A DNA stretch of 64,000 nucleotides from Thermoflavifilum thermophilum (GTDB taxonomy: Bacteria; Bacteroidota; Bacteroidia; Chitinophagales; Chitinophagaceae): NCBI RefSeq assembly GCF_900116565.1, contig NZ_FPCJ01000001.1, positions 868,001 through 932,000 of the forward strand, written 5' to 3'. A program made the translations under genes and the position numbers. The notes beneath the pieces were generated by a model. That model did no database searches, had not been told where the DNA came from, and saw only the letters and a list, made by a program, of their open reading frames with translations. Below, piece after piece: positions 46,049-54,061 of this stretch (position 1 is its first letter; the number at the start of each line of letters is the position of its first letter).

Positions 46049-47004
46049 GATGGCTTGTCAATTTGTTGTTTGATAAACCATGCAGTTTCTTCCGTTAACA
46101 ACTGATGTCCGCAATCCAAAATAAGCATGTGTGCTTTGGGCAAACAACTGCAGAACCTTTTCCCGTGTTTTGATTGAATGACCCGGTCATATTTCCCAAA
46201 GAACAAATAACACGAAATAGCATATTGGTTAATGTTTTTCTTTATCATGGCAAGATCGGGCACAAAAGCTCGCAGGCTATTCCAGCTTTGCAGCACCAGC
46301 ATGCGTTTTTCACGTGTGTTCATTTGCACTTCCAGAAATTTTTTCAGACTGGGCGATAGCAATTTCATCTTTTCAAGATATGTTGTAATCGTAAAAAACA
46401 ATTTAGGATGATCTACATGCCATCGGAATAATTTTTTTCCAATTTTGGTACGGGTTAAAAAATAAAACCAGAAATTATGATGCAGGCCATCCGGTGCAAG
46501 CAATATCAGTGAGCGGATGTGTTGAGGCATTTGCTGGGTTAATCGCAAACATATTCTGCCACCCAGGCTATATCCCATCAGATCACATTGCTGTTGATGA
46601 AACTGATGCATGATCTGCTGCATCAATTCCTGCCAGTCAACAAGTTGGGGCAATGCCTCAGAAACTATTGTCTGCCGTGTTCCACCATGAAAGGGCAAAT
46701 CAATGGCTATAATGGTGTAATCGCGCCCCCATGCCTGTTCCATCACCTGAAAACGCGATGCATCTTCCCCAAAACCGTGAAAGCAAATCAGCATGTGGCT
46801 ACCGTTGCCCCAGCGCAGCCCATGCCATTGCCATCCGTCCGTGTACCACCATAAATCCTGCACCAGACAAAACTCAATATTTCTTTGATTTCCTGCAAAC
46901 GGATCACACAGAAAAGAAATTCGGCTGACAGTGATTGCCTGTGTATCTGAATTATTTCTTAACTTCCTATCAAAATTCACATATGGAAACCATCGCTCCG
47001 GCAA
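46045..47004 (-). CDS. Alpha/beta hydrolase, upstream partner of the glycosyltransferases
   Basis: 319 aa as read from ATG 47004, but the real start may be later; the first ~45 residues are not obviously conserved and overlap the divergent acyl-CoA dehydrogenase start. Core motifs are ICFHGFGEDASRFQVME (oxyanion), DLMGYSLGGRICLRL (nucleophile Ser), FFGKYDRVIQ (Asp) and LDCGHQLL (His). The ester substrate is unknown; the coupled glycosyltransferase genes hint at a glycolipid or acylated glycan. Confidence 0.72.
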   Translation of the reverse strand: MPERWFPYVNFDRKLRNNSDTQAITVSRISFLCDPFAGNQRNIEFCLVQDLWWYTDGWQWHGLRWGNGSHMLICFHGFGEDASRFQVMEQAWGRDYTIIAIDLPFHGGTRQTIVSEALPQLVDWQELMQQIMHQFHQQQCDLMGYSLGGRICLRLTQQMPQHIRSLILLAPDGLHHNFWFYFLTRTKIGKKLFRWHVDHPKLFFTITTYLEKMKLLSPSLKKFLEVQMNTREKRMLVLQSWNSLRAFVPDLAMIKKNINQYAISCYLFFGKYDRVIQSKHGKRFCSCLPKAHMLILDCGHQLLTEETAWFIKQQIDKPS

Positions 47005-48782
47005 CCCTGAAAGGAGGAGAATTTTTAATCCGCCCTTCTGACAACATCTTCACTCCGGAAGACTTTGATGAAGAACAGCGCATGATTTATGACATGGCGC
47101 ATCAGTTTATTGAAAAAGAAATCTGGCCTTTGCTTGATCGGATAGATCAACAGGAGCCCGGGCTCATGCAATCCTTGCTGGATAAGGCCGGCGAGCTGGG
47201 CTTGCTGGGTGCTGCCCTGCCAGAAACTTATGGGGGCATGGGTAAAGACTTCATTACAGCTACGCTTATCAATGAAGCTGTTGGCGCCGGACATTCCTTT
47301 GCTGTGGCCATGGCTGCCCATACCGGCATTGGCACATTGCCCATCCTGTATTTTGGTACGCCCGAACAAAAACAAAAATATCTGCCCGGACTGGCTACAG
47401 GAGCCATTAAGGGGGCTTATGCGCTTACCGAACCAGGTGCGGGTTCCGATGCCCTGAGTGGCAAAACCACTGCCCGCCGCAGTGCCGACGGCTCCCAGTT
47501 TATCCTGAACGGGCAAAAGATTTGGATTACCAACTCCGGTTTCGCCGATATTTTTACCGTATTTGCCAAAGTGGAAGGTGCTACAGACAAGCATCAGGGC
47601 TTTTCAGCCTTTATCGTGGAAAGAAATACCCCCGGCCTGAGCTTTGGCGAAGAAGAGCACAAAATGGGTATCAAAGGCTCATCCACCCGCCAATTGTTTT
47701 TCCAGGATTGTGCCATACCTGCCGATCATTTGTTGGGTGAAATCGGAAAAGGACACGTAATTGCTTTCAACATCCTCAATATAGGCCGGCAAAAATTATG
47801 TGCAGCTGCAGTAGGTGCCGCCAAAAGAGCAATTGAATTGAGCGTGCAGTATGCCAATAACCGCGAACAATTTCGTAAGCCCATTGCGAGCTTTGGCGCC
47901 ATCCAATACAAACTGGCTGAACAGGCCGTAAGGCTCTTTGCCTGCGAATCAGCCCTGTACCGAACTACGCAATTGATTGATGCACTGGAAAAAGAATCGC
48001 TTGCACAGGGCATACCCCATGAAAAAGCTTTGCTGCAGGCTGCAGAAGAATATGCTGTGGAATGTGCCATCCTGAAAGTTTGCGGTTCGGAAATGCTCGA
48101 TTATGTGGTGGATGAAGCCGTGCAAATTCATGGCGGAAACGGATTCAGCGAAGAATATCCGGTCTCGCGTGCATACCGGGATTCGCGCATCAATCGCATT
48201 TTTGAAGGCACCAATGAAATCAACCGCCTGCTGATTCTGGATATGCTCATCAAACGCGCCATGCAGGGACGTTTGCCCTTGCTGCAGGCCGCCAAAGCCG
48301 CCCAGGATGAGCTGCTGGCACCTCCCGCTGCATTGACCAACATCATCAATGCCAACAGCACAGATTTCCAAACTCTTCATTCACAAATTGCGCAATGGAA
48401 AAAACTCGCACTGCTGATTGCCGGCGCCGCTGTACAAAAGTTTATGCAACAGCTCGAAGATGAACAGGAAATCCTGATGGCTTTATCCGACATCATCATG
48501 GATATTTACCTGGCAGAAAGCAGCGTGTTGCGGGCAGAAAAAATCAGTCGGCAACAGCCAGATTCCCTCTATCCACTGCTGGCTCAGGTGTTTGTAGCCG
48601 ATGCCACCTATCGCATTCAGCAACAAGCCAACGAAGCACTAATGGCTTTTGCCGAAGGCGATGAATTGCGCATCCTGCAATCGGCTATCCGAAGATTCTG
48701 CAAAGTATTGCCATTTAATACCAAACAAGCCCGACGCCGCATTACAGCTGCACTCCGCGAAGCCAATACCTATTGCTTCTGA
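46983..48782 (+). CDS. Acyl-CoA dehydrogenase (long, VLCAD/ACAD9-like)
   Basis: FAD-dependent enzyme starting beta-oxidation of fatty acyl-CoAs. From ATG 46983 the product is 599 aa. The first ~400 residues are the classic dehydrogenase fold (ALTEPGAGSDALSGKT, GQKIWITNSGFADIF, then CGSEMLDYVVDEAVQIHGGN and IFEGTNEINRLLI with the catalytic Glu of the EGT motif). An extra C-terminal helical domain of about 180 residues resembles that of membrane-associated very-long-chain enzymes. It overlaps the 5' end of the divergent hydrolase by about 22 nt. No other beta-oxidation gene is nearby. Confidence 0.92.
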   Translation: METIAPATLKGGEFLIRPSDNIFTPEDFDEEQRMIYDMAHQFIEKEIWPLLDRIDQQEPGLMQSLLDKAGELGLLGAALPETYGGMGKDFITATLINEAVGAGHSFAVAMAAHTGIGTLPILYFGTPEQKQKYLPGLATGAIKGAYALTEPGAGSDALSGKTTARRSADGSQFILNGQKIWITNSGFADIFTVFAKVEGATDKHQGFSAFIVERNTPGLSFGEEEHKMGIKGSSTRQLFFQDCAIPADHLLGEIGKGHVIAFNILNIGRQKLCAAAVGAAKRAIELSVQYANNREQFRKPIASFGAIQYKLAEQAVRLFACESALYRTTQLIDALEKESLAQGIPHEKALLQAAEEYAVECAILKVCGSEMLDYVVDEAVQIHGGNGFSEEYPVSRAYRDSRINRIFEGTNEINRLLILDMLIKRAMQGRLPLLQAAKAAQDELLAPPAALTNIINANSTDFQTLHSQIAQWKKLALLIAGAAVQKFMQQLEDEQEILMALSDIIMDIYLAESSVLRAEKISRQQPDSLYPLLAQVFVADATYRIQQQANEALMAFAEGDELRILQSAIRRFCKVLPFNTKQARRRITAALREANTYCF

Positions 48783-48792
48783 ACGAAATGAT

Positions 48793-50097
48793 TTACTTTT
48801 TTCTACATAACCAACGGGCAATTTCTTTCAGGGTTACTTTTTTCCCGTACAACAAAATGCCCGTGCGGTAAATCTTTGCAGCCAGCCAGGTGGTAAATAA
48901 AAAAGTAATCGCCAGCAACAGCAAAGAAAGAGCCAACTGCCACCAGGGCACACCATAGGGCAAACGAGCCACCATTACGAGTGGAGAAGAAAACGGAAAT
49001 AAACTTGTGAAAACAGCAAGCGCACTATCCGGATCACGTGCTACCCGCAGGGCAATAAGAAATGAAATCACAATCGGTAATGTGATCGGAAATGTAAGCT
49101 GCTGCGCGTCCGATGCATCCTGATCTACCACTGATCCGATAGCTGCAAATAAACTGGCATATAAAAAATATCCTCCTAAGAAATAAAGGATAAAACAAAT
49201 CACAATTTCCAGTAAAGGCAATTTCAACAACTCAGCAGATACAGACTGCAACATCTGCATCTGTTCATTTGCTGAAACATCCGCCGGCTGCATGTTTTGC
49301 ACCTGTGCATGTAAATCCGGCAATAATGGATGCAACAATCCCCATAAAACCAATATCAGGATAATCCAGATTAAAAACTGTGTCAGCCCCACCGCAGCAA
49401 TGCCCATGATTTTTCCCAACATCAACTGAAAAGGTTTTACAGATGATACAATAACTTCAGCAATGCGGTTAACTTTCTCTTCCATCACTCCACGCATAAC
49501 CGAAACACCAAAAAATATCAGAATAAAATAAATCAAAAAACCACAAATCATGGCTATAGCTATTGATACACCTGCCTGCAATTCAGATGCACGTGTCAAA
49601 GGCTGTTCAATATTTACCTGAATGCTATTTTTTACACTATCTATCATTTGCATATTCACGTGTAACTGGCTGAGCCGGAGGTGTTCAAGTGCATTTTCAA
49701 GTTTACTTTTTAAAACAACATAACTTTCCAGCGGCAATTTTTTCTGACTGAAATAACGTATACCGGCAGGTCTCAAAATGTTCAGCGTATCAGGGATATA
49801 TAACAATCCATCGGCACCATGCGTTGCGGGATAAGATGAAAGCGAATCATTGGGTAAGGGTTGCTGCAATACCTGAAAATGAAAATGGGTATCATCTTTC
49901 CATAAAGAATCAAACAAATGACTTTTGTCCAGCACCGCAATCTGCAATTGTTGTGGCGCAGCTCCTGCAGCCAGATAAATTTCCAGTGCAATGAATCCAA
50001 TAAATAAAAAAGGTACCAGCAAGGTTAGAACAATAAATGATTTTTTACGTACCCTGGTTATGTATTCTCTTTTAAGGATAAGCCATGTGTTGTTCAT
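48793..50097 (-). CDS. ABC-2 type transporter permease (NatB/YhaP-like)
   Basis: 434-aa membrane subunit. A first helix (about 22-45) is followed by a large extracytoplasmic domain (about 50-175) and then five to six helices, the layout of Na+-export/NatB-type ABC-2 permeases. The sequence VSIAIAMICGFLIYFILIFF, then VMRGVMEEKVNRIAEVIVSS is diagnostic for this group. It is paired with the ATPase gene 13 nt upstream. The substrate is unknown. Confidence 0.85.
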   Translation of the reverse strand: MNNTWLILKREYITRVRKKSFIVLTLLVPFLFIGFIALEIYLAAGAAPQQLQIAVLDKSHLFDSLWKDDTHFHFQVLQQPLPNDSLSSYPATHGADGLLYIPDTLNILRPAGIRYFSQKKLPLESYVVLKSKLENALEHLRLSQLHVNMQMIDSVKNSIQVNIEQPLTRASELQAGVSIAIAMICGFLIYFILIFFGVSVMRGVMEEKVNRIAEVIVSSVKPFQLMLGKIMGIAAVGLTQFLIWIILILVLWGLLHPLLPDLHAQVQNMQPADVSANEQMQMLQSVSAELLKLPLLEIVICFILYFLGGYFLYASLFAAIGSVVDQDASDAQQLTFPITLPIVISFLIALRVARDPDSALAVFTSLFPFSSPLVMVARLPYGVPWWQLALSLLLLAITFLFTTWLAAKIYRTGILLYGKKVTLKEIARWLCRKK

Positions 50098-50110
50098 ATA
50101 TCAGAATAAT

Positions 50111-51043
50111 TTATGCAGCTTCGATTGAAGAAGAGAAGGTTTGTTGCTGTACAGTTCTGATAAAAATCTCGTTCAGGGATGGAAGCAGTTCGCTGAATTC
50201 TAAAATCTGATATCCCTCCTCAATAAGTTTCCGCAACACATCATTGGGAGAAACATTTTTCTGCAACTGAATCACACATCGGTCAGATGTGGAAGATATA
50301 ATGGTAAATGGTTTATCGGTAAAATCATGCTGCTGGAGCAAGGGATACGTTTTTATAATGAATTGCTGTTGTTTGAACTGTTCGCGCACCTGGCGGGTTT
50401 CGCCTTCCAGGAGTTTTACTCCTTTGTTCATCAAAACAATATGATCACAAATTTCTTCAACCTGCTCCATGCGATGAGTAGAGAAAATAATCAGACTTCC
50501 TTTTTTGCTGAACGAAAAAATTTCATCACGGATTAGGTTGGCATTAATAGGATCCAATCCGGAAAAAGGTTCATCGAGAATGATAAGCTCCGGTTCATGC
50601 AATACCGTTGCTATAAATTGCACCTTCTGGCTCATGCCTTTGCTTAAATCACCCACATTTCTTGACCACCAGGCAGTTAATTCCATTTTCTGCACCCACT
50701 CCCAGGCTCTGGTTTTGGCCTCTTTTGCTGACAAACCTTTCAGGCGGCCGAGGTAAATCAACTGCTCACCCACCGGCATTTTTTTATAAAGTCCTCTTTC
50801 TTCAGGCATATATCCGATACGCTGCTGATCCCGTTGCGGATCAAATGGCTGATCCCGGAAAATGATTTCACCTGCATCAGGAAATATAATACCTGTAACC
50901 ATGCGCAGCAAGGTGGTCTTACCTGCACCATTGGGGCCCAGCAAACCCCAGATGCAACCCTTTTCCATATCCAGGCTGAAATCGTTTACAGCCCTGTGCT
51001 GTTCATAATATTTTTTGAGATTGCGTAAGGAAAGAAAAGCCAT
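50111..51043 (-). CDS. ABC transporter ATP-binding protein (NatA-like)
   Basis: 310-aa ATPase partner of the adjacent permease. Walker A GPNGAGKTTLL (about 35-45), signature LSKGMSQKVQF, Walker B ELIILDEPFSGLDP and switch histidine IFSTHRMEQVEE are all intact. A C-terminal DUF4162-type domain (about 215-310) is typical of the NatA/CcmA class. The pair is transcribed leftward from the 527-bp gap that contains a 22-bp palindrome. Confidence 0.92.
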   Translation of the reverse strand: MAFLSLRNLKKYYEQHRAVNDFSLDMEKGCIWGLLGPNGAGKTTLLRMVTGIIFPDAGEIIFRDQPFDPQRDQQRIGYMPEERGLYKKMPVGEQLIYLGRLKGLSAKEAKTRAWEWVQKMELTAWWSRNVGDLSKGMSQKVQFIATVLHEPELIILDEPFSGLDPINANLIRDEIFSFSKKGSLIIFSTHRMEQVEEICDHIVLMNKGVKLLEGETRQVREQFKQQQFIIKTYPLLQQHDFTDKPFTIISSTSDRCVIQLQKNVSPNDVLRKLIEEGYQILEFSELLPSLNEIFIRTVQQQTFSSSIEAA

Positions 51044-51156
51044 TCAAGGAATATTTAAGCACCAAAATAGAAAAACTTTCCGTTAACCAAAAGCCAGTAT
51101 GTTATTTTTACATGAAGATTATTGCTAACTATCAGCCTATCCATTCAGCTCATATC

Positions 51157-51178
51157 TTGCTGATATATATATCAGCAA
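51157..51178. repeat. Perfect 22-bp palindrome (possible operator)
   Basis: Half-site TTGCTGATATA is followed immediately by its exact complement in reverse, giving an uninterrupted 22-bp dyad 114 bp upstream of the ABC ATPase start. There is no T-tract on either side, so it is more like a dimeric regulator's binding site than a terminator. Confidence 0.5.
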
Positions 51179-51492
51179 AATACAGCGCACATCATGATAT
51201 CAAGACAATAGATATTTTAATTATTTTGTGTTGTGCGTAATACTTTTACTATGGTAGTGGAAAGAAATGTATGAATGGTAACTCAGTGATGAGATTAGAT
51301 TTCTTCTTCTATGAAAAATTTTTTGCAGAGATTTTTACCTGCATCTGAAGAAACATGCCTGAAACGTAAAATATCACCTATTGATATGCATGATGGGATG
51401 ACATTACACTCACCCGATTCGGCGACAAATAAGTAAAAACAAATTTGCTTTTTCATGGATAAACAAACTTTTATCTAATGCATGAAAAGAAA

Positions 51493-51525
51493 CAAAAAAT
51501 AAAAAACGGATATGATACATATCCG
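51493..51525 (-). terminator. Rho-independent terminator of the DUF3127 gene
   Basis: Minus strand: stem CGGATATG / CATATCCG with a 3-nt loop (plus-strand arms 51507-51514 and 51518-51525), directly followed by a T-rich run (six T, A, six T). It lies about 46 nt after the stop codon. Confidence 0.85.
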
Positions 51526-51570
51526 CTTCTATTTTAAATTTCCTTGAAGAAATCCTACCTATGAAATGCA

Positions 51571-51966
51571 TCAGAAAGGCAAATCATCCCCTTCTGACAT
51601 ATCTTCCTGAGGTGCAGGATTATAACCGCTATTCATGTCAGACATGACCGGTGCGGATGACATACTTTGTGCGGACTGAACCAGCTCAATTTTCCAGGCA
51701 TCCAGGTTGGTGATATAGTTTACCCGGCCATCTTTTTCCCACTTGCTACCTTTCAAATTAAAACTCACTTTTACTTCATCTCCTTCTTGAAAACGATCAA
51801 TCAAAGATGTACGATCCTGAACCAGTTGAAACTTAATGTATTGGTTGATCAATTTCCCACCGAAATCGTCTGTTTTCTCAATGACAAACTCGCGTGTACG
51901 AAAGCTTTCGGTGCGCTGGACAACATCAAATTTGGCAACAATTTTGCCGATGACTTCGAAGCTCAT
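51571..51966 (-). CDS. DUF3127 protein with SSB-like C-terminal tip
   Basis: 131-aa protein of the Bacteroidota DUF3127 family. The start is set at ATG 51966 (MSFEVIGKIVAKFDVVQRTE). The first ~90 residues form an OB-fold-like domain with INQYIKFQLVQDRTSLIDRF and GDEVKVSFNLKGSKWEKDGR, followed by a disordered Ser/Met/Pro-rich stretch and the acidic end GDDLPF. That end closely resembles the conserved tip of single-stranded DNA-binding protein (DDIPF) used to recruit repair and replication partners. DNA binding is inference. Its own promoter and terminator make it a single-gene unit, divergent from dnaA. Confidence 0.82.
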   Translation of the reverse strand: MSFEVIGKIVAKFDVVQRTESFRTREFVIEKTDDFGGKLINQYIKFQLVQDRTSLIDRFQEGDEVKVSFNLKGSKWEKDGRVNYITNLDAWKIELVQSAQSMSSAPVMSDMNSGYNPAPQEDMSEGDDLPF

Positions 51967-52376
51967 GATCAAAGATTTTTAGGAGATACCGAATAAAAAT
52001 ATCTTTCGACAAATATACAATTTCTATTTGGAGAGTTGAATAAAAATTTACTATATTTCAACTGCCGTAGTTTTTTCTGTGTGATAAGTTGCATAATGTG
52101 AAGGCTAAATAAGGCTTTTGCACAAATGAATTTTTGTCAGCATCTTTTCAAACCCTTTCTGGAAGCGAATTTTCATGGCATGGAGAAACTGATGATGTTG
52201 CATAACTTATCCTTTTATTTAAAAAGGATTTTGTAAACAAACAAGGGGTGTAGCATTTTTTTTTTCAGAAATTTCTCATGAAATTCGCTCCCCCTCCAGG
52301 AAATTTTCAGGCCTTGCTGGCTGAAGATTTCCCAGATTTTTTTCTAAACTGTCCGAATACAAAATAAACCTGATAC
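51967..52376. other. AT-rich region upstream of dnaA (possible origin or dnaA control region)
   Basis: 410 bp between divergent DUF3127 and dnaA. It contains an inverted pair GATAAGTT (52083-52090) / AACTTATC (52204-52211), a hairpin ATCCTTTT / AAAAGGAT (52209-52216, 52222-52229) and several A/T tracts. Only weak resemblance to DnaA boxes (TTATC cores) was found and no clear TAnnTTTG box for dnaA. No gene is seen. Confidence 0.4.
52010..52017 (-). promoter_or_regulatory. -7 promoter element for the DUF3127 gene
   Basis: TATATTTG on the minus strand matches TAnnTTTG exactly, about 44 nt upstream of the chosen ATG. Confidence 0.6.
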
Positions 52377-53813
52377 ATGGAAAAAAATTGCGAAGTTGTA
52401 TGGGAAAAATGTTTGAGTATTATCCGGGATATTGTGGAATGGCAACCATACAAGACCTGGTTTGAACCTATTAAGCCTGTAAAGCTGGAAAACAATGTAC
52501 TGACCATCCAGGTACCCAGTCAGTTCTTTTACGAATATCTGGAGGAACATTATGTGGAATTACTGGCCAAGATTTTGCGACGGGAACTTGGAAAAGATGC
52601 CCGGCTTGAATATCGCATTGTGGTGGAAAAGGGATCAGCCCAACGCCATCCCGCTACGGTAGATATGCCCACCCACTATGACAAACCCCAAACCCAGAAC
52701 GAGGTGGATTTTCCATTGTTTCAGCAAAACACGCCCGTTAAAAATCCTTTCGTGATACCTGGATTGAAGCGCATTCAGATTGACTCTCAGCTCAATCCTC
52801 ATTACACCTTTGAAACATTCATTGAGGGCGACTGCAACCGGGTGGCCCGGCGGGCAGGAAAAGCCGTGGCAGAGAAACCCGGCGCCACCTCCTTCAACCC
52901 GCTGGTCATTTATGGAGGCGTGGGACTGGGCAAAACCCATCTGGCACAAGCTGTGGGCAATGCCGTGAAAAAACTGCATCCCCACAAAACCGTACTCTAC
53001 GTAAGCACCGAAAAATTTATCAACCAGTTTATCGACCATTCCAAACACAACGCCATCAACGATTTCATTCATTTTTACCAGCTTATTGATGTGCTGATCC
53101 TGGATGATATTCAGTTTTTTGCCAATGCTGAAAAATCACAGGATGCTTTCTTTGCCATCTTCAACCATCTGCATCAATCTGGCAAGCAACTGGTCTTAAC
53201 CTCCGATAAGCCACCTAAAGACCTGGAAAAAGTGCAGGAACGCCTGCTGAGTCGTTTTCGCTGGGGATTGAGTGCTGATCTGCAGGTGCCTGATTTTGAA
53301 ACCCGCATGGAAATCCTGGAAAACAAAATGCGCAACGATGGATTGGAAATGCCCAAAGAAGTTGTCAAATACATTGCCTATAATATCCAGACCAATGTGC
53401 GGGAACTGGAAGGCGCTCTCATATCGCTGCTGGCACAATCTTCCCTGAACCGGAAAGAAATTGATCTGGATCTGGCTAAAAAAGTACTGAAATCTTTTAT
53501 CAAAACATCTTCCAAAGAAATCACCATCGAAGCTATCCAGCGCATGGTATGCGAACACCTGGGTGTGCCCTATGAAAAACTGCTGGAGAAAACCCGCAAA
53601 CGCGAGATTGTGCAGGCAAGACAAATTACCATGTATCTGGCCAAATCATTTACCAAGAATTCACTGAAAACCATCGGCGAACATTTCGGAGGCCGGGATC
53701 ATACCACGGTGATTCATTCCTGCCAGACGGTGAAAGACCTGATGGAAACCGATGCGGCTTTCCGGGAAATGCTGATGGAATTGCAGCAAAAAGTACAGCT
53801 ATCGGCTCTGTAA
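52377..53813 (+). CDS. dnaA: Chromosomal replication initiator protein DnaA
   Basis: Initiator ATPase that opens the origin. The 478-aa product has domain I (about 1-85: WEKCLSIIRDIVEWQPYKTW, FEPIKPVKLENNVL), a variable linker, the AAA+ domain with Walker A YGGVGLGKTHLAQAVGN (about 180-196), Walker B VLILDDIQFF, sensor RLLSRFRWGL, and the DNA-binding domain IV signature GGRDHTTVIHSCQTV near the C-terminus. It is neighboured by tRNA-Ser, uvrA and DUF3127 rather than dnaN or rpmH, the scattered arrangement usual in Bacteroidota. Confidence 0.97.
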   Translation: MEKNCEVVWEKCLSIIRDIVEWQPYKTWFEPIKPVKLENNVLTIQVPSQFFYEYLEEHYVELLAKILRRELGKDARLEYRIVVEKGSAQRHPATVDMPTHYDKPQTQNEVDFPLFQQNTPVKNPFVIPGLKRIQIDSQLNPHYTFETFIEGDCNRVARRAGKAVAEKPGATSFNPLVIYGGVGLGKTHLAQAVGNAVKKLHPHKTVLYVSTEKFINQFIDHSKHNAINDFIHFYQLIDVLILDDIQFFANAEKSQDAFFAIFNHLHQSGKQLVLTSDKPPKDLEKVQERLLSRFRWGLSADLQVPDFETRMEILENKMRNDGLEMPKEVVKYIAYNIQTNVRELEGALISLLAQSSLNRKEIDLDLAKKVLKSFIKTSSKEITIEAIQRMVCEHLGVPYEKLLEKTRKREIVQARQITMYLAKSFTKNSLKTIGEHFGGRDHTTVIHSCQTVKDLMETDAAFREMLMELQQKVQLSAL

Positions 53814-53838
53814 TTCATAGAACCTAACGAGAAAATCC

Positions 53839-53846
53839 TATATTTG
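53839..53846 (+). promoter_or_regulatory. -7 promoter element for tRNA-Ser
   Basis: TATATTTG matches TAnnTTTG exactly and ends 12 nt before the first base of the tRNA. Confidence 0.65.
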
Positions 53847-53858
53847 CAAAGCTTGTTG

Positions 53859-53951
53859 GGTGAGGTGCCTGAGAGGCCGAAAGGAGCGGTTTGCTAAACC
53901 GTCGTGGTGCCCAAAGCGCCACCGCGGGTTCGAATCCCGCCCTCACCGCCA
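53859..53951 (+). tRNA. tRNA-Ser (anticodon GCU), CCA encoded
   Basis: Class II tRNA with a 7-bp acceptor stem GGTGAGG / CCTCACC, D-arm GCCTGAGAGGCCG, anticodon arm CGGTTTGCTAAACCG with anticodon GCT (reads AGC/AGU serine codons), long variable arm GTGGTGCCC ... GCGCCAC typical of tRNA-Ser, and T-arm GCGGGTTCGAATCCCGC. The discriminator G and CCA end are present in the DNA. It has its own promoter (53839) and a terminator starting at the CCA. Confidence 0.96.
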
Positions 53952-53980
53952 AAGGATGGGCATCCATCCTTTTCTTTTTC
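53951..53980 (+). terminator. Rho-independent terminator after tRNA-Ser
   Basis: Perfect 9-bp stem AAAGGATGG / CCATCCTTT with a 4-nt loop GCAT, followed by TTTCTTTTTC. It begins at the last base of the encoded CCA. Confidence 0.88.
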
Positions 53981-54024
53981 CTGTCAAAGCTGATTGTATC
54001 TGTAGATTGCAAACTTTCTCTCCG

Positions 54025-54032
54025 TAGTTTTG
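54025..54032 (+). promoter_or_regulatory. -7 promoter element for uvrA
   Basis: TAGTTTTG matches TAnnTTTG exactly and lies 29 nt upstream of the uvrA ATG; no LexA-type dyad was noticed around it. Confidence 0.55.
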
Positions 54033-54061
54033 TTTCTAAATCACGCGTTGATCCTTAGGGC

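Larger units (their letters stand above)
51044..51570. other. Gene-poor AT-rich gap between the ABC exporter and the DUF3127 gene
   Basis: 527 bp without a convincing gene. It holds a perfect 22-bp palindrome (51157-51178), a doubtful 41-codon frame (51311-51436) and the terminator of the DUF3127 gene (51493-51525). On the minus strand a TATTTTGG-like sequence just upstream of the ATPase gene could serve as its promoter. No RNA gene was recognised. Confidence 0.6.

Noticed and set aside
51112-51240. 42-codon plus-strand frame (MKIIANYQPIH...) through the palindrome
   Set aside because: No good promoter box, no domain, and the palindrome explains part of the sequence.
53824-54012. Minus-strand 62-codon frame over tRNA-Ser
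   Set aside because: It is the familiar spurious protein read through a tRNA gene; the tRNA structure and terminator explain the sequence.
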